38,824 nucleotides of DNA, from contig JABXIQ010000040.1 of the NCBI GenBank assembly GCA_013373015.1, positions 1 through 38,824 on the forward strand, in the 5' to 3' direction. This document shows, one piece after another, positions 1-7,018 of this stretch (within the stretch, counting starts at the first letter, position 1; each line of letters starts with the position of its first letter). Position numbers and translations under genes: made by a program. The notes under the pieces are model-generated. The model had not been told where the DNA came from, did no database searches, and saw only the letters and a program-made list of their open reading frames with translations. This stretch comes from Kangiellaceae bacterium. Its GTDB lineage: Bacteria; Pseudomonadota; Gammaproteobacteria; Enterobacterales; Kangiellaceae.

Positions 1-2
1 AA

Positions 3-2030
3 GTTAAGAATGCTAACGGTGGTTATGTCTATCAAGAGATTCAAGACCTTGATGCTCACGGCAAAGTCACAAGCCAGCTAATGACCAACGGTTTAATCAC
101 CCAAACCGCTAACTACCATGCAGCGACAGGGCAGATGACCCAGGTGCGCAGTAGCACCAGCCAAGGTGATAACCTGCGCCATGAAATCAGCTACAGTTAC
201 GAAGGTTTTAGCAACCTTGACAGCCAAGTGGTGACCACCAGCAACGGCGGCCAACACTCAGAAGAATACACCTACGACAAGCTGCACCGCTTAACCTTAA
301 GCAAACGCTGCTACTTGGGCACTTGCCCCACGGCTGACACCATCAGCTATGGTTATGACTCTGTAGGTAACTTCACTCATAAATCAGATTATAGCAATAC
401 CTATTATTACGGTAATACGACCAAGAGTGCAGGCGGCAATGCAGGCCCGAATGCGGTTAGAAGTGTTACACTAACCAATGGAGATACGGCCTTGTATGAA
501 TATGACGGGAATGGAAACTTGCAACTCCACACAATTACTCCTAGCGGTGGCAGTATTTATGTGGATAAAGAAATCATCTACAACGAGTTTAATAAACCTC
601 TTACTATTGAAAAAGGCGGGGTGACCAGCGCTTTTAGTTACGGTGCCGACCTGATGCGCTACAAGCAGATAAAATCAGGCTTATCGGGCGGTCGTACCGA
701 AACCACCTATTATCTGGACAAACTGTTTGAAAAGGTAGAAACCACCACCAATGGTAATTTGACCAAAACCGAGTACAAACACTACATTGGTGATGTGGCG
801 GTGCAGACCAAAACCGTCGCAGGCAGCACAACCACCCATGACATAGGCTTCACCCATCGCGACCGCCTAGGCTCGGTAGTCACCATTACTGACCATAACG
901 GCAACGTCAAAGAGCATCGCAGTTACGACCCGTTTGGCAAGCCGCGCAAAGGCGACTTGAAAACCGCGACCAGCAACACCCTGTTAGCAGCGGTACAACA
1001 AGACCCGCATGGCGGCAGTAGCCTTATCACCACCCGCGGCTTTACTGATCATGAGCACCTCGACGACGCCGAGCTCATTCATATGAATGGACGCGCGTAT
1101 GATTACAACCTAGGTAGATTCTTGTCGGTTGATCCGTTTATACAAGAGCCTGGCAACAGCCAAAGTATGAATCCGTACAGTTATATTATGAATAACCCGT
1201 TGGCTGGGACTGACCCGAGTGGGTATATCAGCCGTCGTCATCACTTTACTCTCGGTGCAGGCATTTCTTCTTATCAACCTCAAGATACACCACTAAGAGT
1301 ATATTATGGACCGCATGGAGAGCCTCTAAACCCGCGACCTAAGCCATATTCTCCTTTTGGACTTAACTCTAGTTCAGGTGATTCTGATAAGCCTGAAATT
1401 AAAGATGATACGGATAATAGGGATATGACTGGCAATGAAGCATCCTTTCCGATAAATGGAGACAGGCCTAGAGATGTAGAGCGTGACGCTAATCCTTATA
1501 AGGTTATTAATATCGATTATCAAGAAGATGTTGGATATAAAAAAGAAGACATTAGTGACAAAGACGCTATTTCTTTGCAACTAAAAAGGGTAATTAAAGG
1601 GATGAGAGAAAGCATGGATGGGAATAGTGTTCATGAATTTAGAAATAAGGAATTAGGTGCGATTGTTGTAGAAGGGGAGTACGACTCCACAGATTGGTGG
1701 CCAGGAGGAGAAACAGATCCTGCAATAATACTATCTAAAGTTAGAGTTTTAGACCAAGATGGTGATATTAATGATCGCGAATTTGGCACGGGAATTGATA
1801 AGGTTGATAGATATGATAGAAGAGTTGCAGATATTTATGGGTATACAAGTGTTTATTCTAAGATAACACCAGCCACGTACTCAATGAATAATTCTTATCG
1901 TCAACAGAATATTGAGAAATATTTGCAGGCAGCAAAGCGTGGAAGAAAAACCATTATCCAAATAGATCATAAGCTGAATATATATCGATTTAATTCTGAT
2001 GGCACATTTAATTTTGATAGGAGTGAATAA
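3..2030 (+). CDS. RHS repeat protein, C-terminal part with variable toxin-like tip (5' end outside window)
   Basis: The reading frame is open from the left edge, so the true start lies upstream; the first ATG inside the window (81) is not the start. The visible protein has YD-type repeats (SYSYEGFSNLDSQ, YEYDGNGNL, RDRLGSVVTITD) and ends its core with the RHS hallmark GRFLSVDPFIQ...NPYSYIMNNPL...DPSGY at about 1114-1226. RHS cores form a shell around a C-terminal toxin that is cleaved just after the core. The tip here is about 267 residues (1227-2030) and much more AT-rich than the core, as expected of exchangeable tips. I do not recognise a catalytic family in it. The last part contains YGYTSVYSKITPATYSMN and a basic KRGRKTIIQIDHK stretch. 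The next gene begins at the base after the stop codon and is a candidate immunity gene. Family assignment is firm; toxin activity is inferred from architecture. Confidence 0.9.
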   Translation, partial: VKNANGGYVYQEIQDLDAHGKVTSQLMTNGLITQTANYHAATGQMTQVRSSTSQGDNLRHEISYSYEGFSNLDSQVVTTSNGGQHSEEYTYDKLHRLTLSKRCYLGTCPTADTISYGYDSVGNFTHKSDYSNTYYYGNTTKSAGGNAGPNAVRSVTLTNGDTALYEYDGNGNLQLHTITPSGGSIYVDKEIIYNEFNKPLTIEKGGVTSAFSYGADLMRYKQIKSGLSGGRTETTYYLDKLFEKVETTTNGNLTKTEYKHYIGDVAVQTKTVAGSTTTHDIGFTHRDRLGSVVTITDHNGNVKEHRSYDPFGKPRKGDLKTATSNTLLAAVQQDPHGGSSLITTRGFTDHEHLDDAELIHMNGRAYDYNLGRFLSVDPFIQEPGNSQSMNPYSYIMNNPLAGTDPSGYISRRHHFTLGAGISSYQPQDTPLRVYYGPHGEPLNPRPKPYSPFGLNSSSGDSDKPEIKDDTDNRDMTGNEASFPINGDRPRDVERDANPYKVINIDYQEDVGYKKEDISDKDAISLQLKRVIKGMRESMDGNSVHEFRNKELGAIVVEGEYDSTDWWPGGETDPAIILSKVRVLDQDGDINDREFGTGIDKVDRYDRRVADIYGYTSVYSKITPATYSMNNSYRQQNIEKYLQAAKRGRKTIIQIDHKLNIYRFNSDGTFNFDRSE
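188..250 (+). repeat. 63-bp direct repeat, copy 1 (inside RHS gene)
   Basis: These 63 bases in the RHS gene are identical to 2645-2707 in the downstream RHS fragment, by direct comparison. They encode the motif SYSYEGFSNLDSQVVTTSNG. Exact identity at the DNA level implies recent duplication or ongoing homologous exchange between RHS copies. Confidence 0.95.
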
Positions 2031-2453
2031 ATGAGAAGCATAGTATGCCTAATGATGTTGATTTTAATCCAATCATGCAATGATAATAGACCTAAAGATG
2101 TATCTTTAATGAAATTAATTTTGAATCCAAAACCTTATTATAATGATGAGGTTATTATCTCAGGGTATTTGCATGGCAATGAGCTATATATTTCAAAGGA
2201 AGCATCAATATTAGCAGACCCAGATATGAAAGTTTTTATTAATAAAAAAGAGCTGGGAAAGCAAGGTTTTAACCTTGAAGCCAAGTGTGGTATTAATTAT
2301 ATAGCTGTTCATGGAACAGTAGTAAAAACAAAGACTAATATTAGAATTTCAAATATAAGCTATTTAACAGTTTTAAATAAATCTAAGAATGAACCAGAAG
2401 ACTTAACTGTTATAACCCAATGTAACTTTAAAAAGCCAAATAATAGCAATTAA
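2031..2453 (+). CDS. Small lipoprotein with OB-fold-like domain, candidate immunity protein for the RHS tip
   Basis: The ATG follows the RHS stop codon with no gap, so translation is probably coupled. The 140-residue product starts with a short lipoprotein signal (MRSIVCLMMLILIQSC; probable lipidated Cys16), which would place it in the cell envelope. The mature part has the pattern NPKPYYNDEVIISGYLHGNE followed by LYISKEAS and a later GTVVKTKTNIRISNISYL. This resembles a small beta-barrel domain that I associate with uncharacterised lipoproteins of the form 'P..Y.G..V...GYL...LY.S'. The gene is AT-rich like the RHS tip and unlike the RHS core, so tip and lipoprotein were probably acquired together. 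Position after an RHS tip is the classical immunity slot. If it is the immunity factor, its location suggests the toxin acts in the periplasm or membrane. Immunity function is an inference. Confidence 0.7.
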   Translation: MRSIVCLMMLILIQSCNDNRPKDVSLMKLILNPKPYYNDEVIISGYLHGNELYISKEASILADPDMKVFINKKELGKQGFNLEAKCGINYIAVHGTVVKTKTNIRISNISYLTVLNKSKNEPEDLTVITQCNFKKPNNSN

Positions 2454-2473
2454 AATAATTAAATAATCAAAAT

Positions 2474-2507
2474 AATAATAATTAGGGTCAAATAATAATT
2501 AGGGTCA
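2474..2507. repeat. 17-bp perfect tandem repeat, two copies, ending in GGGTCA
   Basis: AATAATAATTAGGGTCA occurs at 2474-2490 and again at 2491-2507 without a gap. The second copy continues into AGGGTCAGAGTGAATTAA. This continuation resembles the 'GGGGTCAGAGT..AATT' sequence that I recall flanking IS200/REP-associated (Y1) transposase genes in marine gammaproteobacteria. No such transposase is present here. The tandem repeat is seen directly; the link to Y1 elements is from memory. Confidence 0.7.
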
Positions 2508-2519
2508 GAGTGAATTAAA

Positions 2520-2741
2520 GGTAGTTACCAAACCCAGTTGACCAACGCAGCCACAGGCTTTATCTACCAAACGGTGGACAGTCGCGATGCATGGCTCAAT
2601 GTGTTGACGGGCAAAAAGAACCACAACAGCTTGCTGGAAACGCGCAGCTACAGTTACGAAGGTTTTAGCAACCTTGACAGCCAAGTGGTGACCACCAGCA
2701 ACGGCGGTGTCCTGTCCGAATGTCCGTTAGATTTTTGTTAA
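2520..2741 (+). pseudogene. Orphan RHS fragment, cut at both ends
   Basis: An open stretch beginning right after the tandem repeat encodes an RHS-type segment (TQLTNAATGFIYQTVDSR, then RSYSYEGFSNLDSQVVTT). It has no plausible RHS start and stops at TAA 2739-2741. RHS similarity ends abruptly at 2707, and the remaining residues (VLSECPLDFC) are unrelated, so the fragment was probably interrupted by an insertion there. Such displaced RHS pieces are common downstream of RHS loci, left behind when a new tip and immunity pair recombines in. It is not expected to be a working gene. Confidence 0.8.
2645..2707 (+). repeat. 63-bp direct repeat, copy 2 (in RHS fragment)
   Basis: Identical to 188-250, in the same orientation, 2457 bases away. 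Recombination between the copies would delete the RHS tip and the lipoprotein gene together. Confidence 0.95.
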
Positions 2742-3780
2742 GATATTTCAAGGCTGATTTGCTCAAGGAATGAGCAGCTCAGCTTTAGCAGTTGTAAGTT
2801 TCTTCTCTTTTATCAAAACTATTTATTAGTTTAAGAGTTAATCTGGTTGAGTTTTAAGCAAAACTTGTCTTTCAGTCACACTAAAACTGCCGAGCTAGCG
2901 GACGATTAACTGAAACTAGTATTTTCAATGGTTTCTAATGTCGGTATTGCTTCCGAGCCTGATTCCAGTAAACCTCTTCGGGTGTTTTGCCCTTTAAATT
3001 TTGGTGTGGTCGAATGACGTTGTACCACTGCTGAAAGTCATAGCAGATTAGCGGTAACTCTTCTGCGCTAAATGCCATTCCACTAATCGTCGATTTCAAA
3101 GTCCCAAATAACCGCTCAATTCGACCATTCTGCCAAGGGCTGTGTTTTTCAATCGCCTGATGCTTGATTCCTAAGAGTTTAAAGAATAGCTTTAAAGTTT
3201 TAGAGTTGAAGCAAGCCTCATTATCTGTCCGAATGATTTTGGGCTTAGAATAATCACGAAACATGAAAATTAATTGTTTAATGATATTCAGTGATGACTT
3301 ATTACTTAACGGTATCAAACCTATTAACTTACGGGAATGGTGCTCAATAACACCTAAAATAAGCTTGTTGTCCACAAAGGAAATATCCATCCCCCAATAT
3401 TGATTGAATTTTACTTTATGAGGTTTTTGATTTTTCCAATGTTTACGCATAACTTGGATTTCATACAGGTGAGCTTGAATAGTATAGCTTACAAAGGTTT
3501 TGCCTACTGACTGGCCTTTGTGAGCAAAGCGTCTATTGAATAGGTAAGCAATTAGTCGGCAACTTAGATTCGGTGACTGAGCTTTAATTTTAAGCACTTC
3601 TTGAACCACCCAGTCTGGCTTTTTGCGAACTCGAAACACAGGTAGACTTTCACTATTGGTGATAGAGACATTACGAAATTTGAACTGGTTAGTTGAGCGC
3701 TTAAAAAATGTTACGAGAAATAGTGTAAGCAATATAGCAATTAACATGTGGTGAGACTTGGACTGGCTAGAGACGAGGGG
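2708..3780 (-). mobile_element. Insertion element carrying a DD35E transposase (ends not resolved)
   Basis: The left limit is set at the base where similarity to RHS stops. The right limit is approximate: I see no convincing terminal inverted repeat or target duplication. The element contains one transposase gene on the minus strand, plus about 230 bases of non-coding DNA between that gene's 3' end and the RHS fragment. The right edge may lie anywhere between the transposase start and the tRNA-Leu remnant at 3959. Confidence 0.4.
2935..3747 (-). CDS. Transposase with integrase core domain (DD35E)
   Basis: This 270-residue protein has an rve-type integrase core. The catalytic triad is visible as D121 (WGMDISFVD), D175 (RTDNEACF) and E211 (WQNGRIERLFGTLK), with exactly 35 residues between the second Asp and the Glu. 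It ends with the usual WYNVIRPHQNLKGKTPEEVY motif of IS3/IS481-like transposases. The N-terminus has a hydrophobic stretch (MLIAILLTLFLVTFF) followed by a region that could fold as a helix-turn-helix (about residues 45-80). It appears intact as a single reading frame; there is no sign of the orfA/orfB frameshift of classical IS3 elements. It sits in the accessory region between an interrupted RHS fragment and a tRNA remnant. The exact IS family is not certain. Confidence 0.85.
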   Translation of the reverse strand: MLIAILLTLFLVTFFKRSTNQFKFRNVSITNSESLPVFRVRKKPDWVVQEVLKIKAQSPNLSCRLIAYLFNRRFAHKGQSVGKTFVSYTIQAHLYEIQVMRKHWKNQKPHKVKFNQYWGMDISFVDNKLILGVIEHHSRKLIGLIPLSNKSSLNIIKQLIFMFRDYSKPKIIRTDNEACFNSKTLKLFFKLLGIKHQAIEKHSPWQNGRIERLFGTLKSTISGMAFSAEELPLICYDFQQWYNVIRPHQNLKGKTPEEVYWNQARKQYRH

Positions 3781-4306
3781 TTATAACAGTTTGTAAAGCT
3801 ACATAGAAGAGATTTGGATTCCTGTTCTCCTCCGGTGCATTTTCAGTGGTCAGATATAGAAATCAATCATAACCATAAGTAATTGATATTTAATGCTATA
3901 TTCATGAATGACAAAGGATTATGTAGAAGTTGTTATTACTTGTTAAGGGTTTTCAACAGACTTAAAATCCCTCGATGGCAACACCGTGCCGGTTAGACTC
4001 CGGCCCTGGGCACCATTATAAAAGAATCATAAGACCTTGATTATTCAATTTTTTTTCGTTTTAAAGCCCATCAAAAAACTCTCCTCAGTAGGCTATGAAT
4101 TTCCCTTCTGGTGCATTTTTGGTGCAGATTAGTTAATGGTCCAATAAAGGTTGGGCTCTTAGTTAGGTCGTAGCCGGGGATGTATGGAGTGTTAGTGAGT
4201 AAGTCTATATTATTTCAATGTTTTTGTGCCGGCTTGACTATAATTTTATACTCATTTCACTATAATCAGGTTATTCAATCTACTTATCGACTGCAAAAGT
4301 CTTTTC
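3748..4306. other. 559-bp gene-free boundary region between accessory and core DNA
   Basis: No protein gene is supported here. The region contains a tRNA-Leu 3' remnant at 3959-4015. It also contains two similar blocks starting GGTGCATTTT (3834-3843 and 4110-4119), one on each side of the remnant. The AT-rich stretch 4234-4266 contains TTGACT and two TATAAT-like hexamers in front of the peptidase gene. The -35/-10 spacing is not good for any single pair, so I do not call a promoter. Confidence 0.6.
3959..4015 (+). pseudogene. 3' half of tRNA-Leu(UAA), likely att site remnant of an integrated element
   Basis: The segment matches a bacterial tRNA-Leu from the anticodon loop (CTTAAAA, anticodon TAA) through the variable arm, the T arm (GCCGG/CCGGC stem), the acceptor strand CCTGGGC, the discriminator A and CCA. 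The upstream sequence does not contain the 5' half (no GCCCAGG acceptor strand, no D arm). The T loop reads TTAGACT instead of TTCGACT, so the invariant C56 is lost. It is therefore not a functional tRNA. Tyrosine integrases commonly recombine within the 3' half of tRNA genes and leave such a partial copy at the far end of the island, so this probably marks the right edge of the RHS-containing region. Confidence 0.8.
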
Positions 4307-6136
4307 ATGATTAATTATCACATTCAAGCAATCAATCCCAACGCGCACTTGTTTCAAGTTGAACTTTTTATTGAACAACCTTGCACTCATGGACAAAAAA
4401 TCTACTTGCCTAACTGGATCCCAGGTAGTTACATGATTCGGGATTTTTCTAAGCATATTCAATGGCTTAAGGCTGAAAGTCTTAGCGGCGAATCTTTAAG
4501 GATTGAAAAGCTGGATAAATCTAGTTGGCAGCTAGAACCCTGTAATGATTCTATAAAAGTTATCTATCAAGTTTATGCCTGGGATTTATCGGTTCGAGGT
4601 GCTCATCTTGATCAAACTCATGGCTTTTTTAATGGTACTAGCGTATTTTTGGCTGTGGCAGGGCAAGAGGATGATGTTTGTCAGGTTGAGATTGTTAAGC
4701 CGTCGGGGAAGGAGTATCAAGATTGGCGGGTAGCAACAGGGTTGCAATTGGTCGATGGTACACAAGAATTTGGCTTTGGAACCTATACTGCTCAAAACTA
4801 TGATGAGCTTATCGATTGCCCAGTTGAAATGGCTGACTTTACAGTTATTAGCTTTGAAGCCTGCAATATACCTCATTACATGGTATTAACAGGGCGTCAT
4901 CAGTGTGATGAGCAGCGTCTGAAAGGTGATCTCATTAAAATTTGTGAGCATCACTTAAATTTCTTCGGATTGCCTGCGCCAATGGATCGTTATGTTTTTA
5001 TGACCTATGTTTTGGGTAATGGGTTTGGTGGTTTAGAACACAGAAACTCTACTGCTTTGCATTGCAGCAGAGAGGATTTGCCGCTTAAAACAGATGATCC
5101 CACTAAAGTTAAAAAGTCCTATCAGCAGTTTCTTGACTTGTGTTCTCATGAATATTTTCATACTTGGAATGTTAAGCGCATTAAACCCAAGGCCTTTATT
5201 CCTTATGATACTAGTCAAGAAAGTTATACAGAGTTGTTATGGGCGTTTGAAGGGATCACTTCTTATTACGATAGCCTCGCTCTAGTTCAGTCAGGAGTTC
5301 TTGATGCAAAAGACTATTTGCATCGTTTGGCCAAGAGTTTAACTTCTGTTGAACGCTCAAAAGGGCGTTATGTTCAGCCAGTTACTGATTCTAGTTTTGA
5401 CGCTTGGACTAAATATTATAAACAAGATGAAAATGCTCCCAATTCTGTGATCAGTTATTACACTAAAGGTGCGCAAATTGCTTTATGCCTAGATCTTATG
5501 ATCCGTTCAGAAACTGATGGTGAAAAATCTTTGCAGAACATTATGCAACAATTGTGGGACAATCATGGCAAAGTTAATATTGGTGTGGAAAATAATACTA
5601 TCCAAAATTTAGTCTATGCGTTAGTGGGGGCAGACAAAAAGCCGGTATTTGAAGCGTTTTTTGATCAAGCCTTGTATAGCACTGATGACTTTAATGTCAC
5701 TGCATGCTTAGAGCGATTTGGCGTAAAATTAGAAACTGGAACAAGAAAGTCAATCAGTGATCGTGGTGGCTTTATTAGCGAGCCCCTAGAGAATAGTATC
5801 AAGTCAAGTTTAGCCATTGAATACAGTTCAAAAGTCACAGGAATCTTAGTGAAAAATGTTTATCTTAATGGTGCTGCCAGCAAAGCTGGTATTTCTGCAG
5901 GTGATCATTTGATCGCTATTAATGGTTTGAAGGTCAACCACTCAGACTTTGAACAGAGAATGTCAGAATTTGCTGTGGGTCAGCGTTTGGAAATAGTTGG
6001 TTTTCGCAGAGATGAGTTGATGATCTTTCAAGTCGAACTAGAAGCCGCTGAAAAAGATACGGTTTATTTATCATTAGCTGATAATAATAAAGATCAAGAG
6101 TTGAAAGAATTTAGACAATGGTTGGCTTTGGATTAA
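4307..6136 (+). CDS. M61 family metallopeptidase with PDZ domain
   Basis: The 609-residue protein matches glycyl-aminopeptidase-like M61 peptidases. The zinc motif HEYFH is at about residue 281 in the family context SHEYFHTWNVKRIKP, and the third ligand Glu lies in LLWAFEGITSYYD about 37 residues later. The N-terminal half is the beta-rich M61 N-domain (QIYLPNWIPGSYMIRDF-like motif). A PDZ domain is near residues 505-590 (GAASKAGISAGDHLIAINGL). No signal peptide is apparent, so a cytoplasmic location is likely. The ATG at 4307 has no clear Shine-Dalgarno sequence, but it gives the expected family N-terminus. It is the first core gene after the tRNA remnant and lies 18 bases before xthA. The substrate is unknown. 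Confidence 0.93.
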   Translation: MINYHIQAINPNAHLFQVELFIEQPCTHGQKIYLPNWIPGSYMIRDFSKHIQWLKAESLSGESLRIEKLDKSSWQLEPCNDSIKVIYQVYAWDLSVRGAHLDQTHGFFNGTSVFLAVAGQEDDVCQVEIVKPSGKEYQDWRVATGLQLVDGTQEFGFGTYTAQNYDELIDCPVEMADFTVISFEACNIPHYMVLTGRHQCDEQRLKGDLIKICEHHLNFFGLPAPMDRYVFMTYVLGNGFGGLEHRNSTALHCSREDLPLKTDDPTKVKKSYQQFLDLCSHEYFHTWNVKRIKPKAFIPYDTSQESYTELLWAFEGITSYYDSLALVQSGVLDAKDYLHRLAKSLTSVERSKGRYVQPVTDSSFDAWTKYYKQDENAPNSVISYYTKGAQIALCLDLMIRSETDGEKSLQNIMQQLWDNHGKVNIGVENNTIQNLVYALVGADKKPVFEAFFDQALYSTDDFNVTACLERFGVKLETGTRKSISDRGGFISEPLENSIKSSLAIEYSSKVTGILVKNVYLNGAASKAGISAGDHLIAINGLKVNHSDFEQRMSEFAVGQRLEIVGFRRDELMIFQVELEAAEKDTVYLSLADNNKDQELKEFRQWLALD

Positions 6137-6154
6137 AGAATAATAGGAATTTTA

Positions 6155-6967
6155 ATGAAAATTGTTACTTTTAATATTAATAGCGTGCGTACGCGAGCTC
6201 ATCAAGTTGAAGCTTTGGTAGAAAAGCATGCGCCAGATGTCATTTGTTTGCAGGAAACAAAAGTGCATGATGATATGTTTCCTTTTGATCTTTATGAACA
6301 ACTAGGTTATCACATAGATATTCATGGAGGTAAAGCTCATTACGGAGTCGCTACATTTAGTAAACATAAGCCTATTTTGGTAGAAAAAGGCTTTCCAAAT
6401 GACCCTGAAGACGCGCAACGCCGAATGATTATCACCACATATCAATACGGTGAAGAAACAATTAAAGTGCTTAACGGCTATTTTCCTCAGGGTGAGAATC
6501 GTGACCATCCAGTAAAATTTCCTTATAAAGAGAAATTTTATGCAGATTTGTTGTCTTACTTACAAGAGCATAATCTTTCGACGCGAACCATAGTACTTGG
6601 TGATATCAATATTTCACCTCAAGATATTGATATTGGTATTGGTGAACCGAATAGAAAACGTTGGTTGAGAGATGGAAAGTGTAGCTTTTTACCAGAAGAA
6701 CGCCAATGGTTAGCGAATATTCTTGAAACAGGTCTGACTGATACTTATAGAACTGTCAACCCTGATCGTGACGATAAATTTAGCTGGTTTGATTATCGTA
6801 GCCGTGGTTTTGAGCGTGAGCCTAAACGCGGATTACGAATTGATTCTATTTTTGCTTGCGATTGGCTTAATGAACGGGTTGTTGCTTCGGATATTGATTA
6901 TGAGATTCGTGGTATGGAAAGGCCTTCCGATCATGCGCCTGTTTGGACAGAATTCAAGTTAGATTAA
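6155..6967 (+). CDS. xthA: Exodeoxyribonuclease III
   Basis: The 270-residue product is collinear with E. coli XthA: MKIVTFNINSVRTRAHQVEA at the start, LQETKVHDDMFP (metal-binding Glu near 34), NGYFPQGE (catalytic Tyr), GDINISPQDIDIGIGE (Asp/Asn pair), KRWLRDGKCSFLPEER and the C-terminal SDHAPVW with the catalytic His. The enzyme is the AP endonuclease and 3'-phosphatase/3'-5' exonuclease of base excision repair. AGGA at about 6146 supports the ATG. It lies close behind the M61 peptidase and is followed by a possible weak terminator at 6980. Confidence 0.98.
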   Translation: MKIVTFNINSVRTRAHQVEALVEKHAPDVICLQETKVHDDMFPFDLYEQLGYHIDIHGGKAHYGVATFSKHKPILVEKGFPNDPEDAQRRMIITTYQYGEETIKVLNGYFPQGENRDHPVKFPYKEKFYADLLSYLQEHNLSTRTIVLGDINISPQDIDIGIGEPNRKRWLRDGKCSFLPEERQWLANILETGLTDTYRTVNPDRDDKFSWFDYRSRGFEREPKRGLRIDSIFACDWLNERVVASDIDYEIRGMERPSDHAPVWTEFKLD

Positions 6968-6979
6968 GGTTCGGCAAGG

Positions 6980-7001
6980 TATTCTAGCCTAGAATATTTT
7001 T
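6980..7001 (+). terminator. Possible AT-rich intrinsic terminator after xthA
   Basis: TATTCTA / GCC / TAGAATA forms a perfect 7-bp stem with a 3-nt loop and is followed by five T residues (97-101 of that block). The stem has only two G-C pairs per arm or fewer, so termination would be weak. It may instead be a dyad near the start of the next gene. Confidence 0.4.
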
Positions 7002-7018
7002 CTATAGAGAAAGGCTTT

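Noticed and set aside
2717-2907. Possible terminal inverted repeats CTARCGGAC near 2722-2730 and 2895-2903
   Set aside because: Only about nine bases match, with one mismatch, and the pair does not enclose the transposase gene.
4234-4266. Promoter before the M61 peptidase gene
   Set aside because: TTGACT and TATAAT are present, but the spacing is 21 bases and alternatives lack a -35, so no reliable pair can be named.
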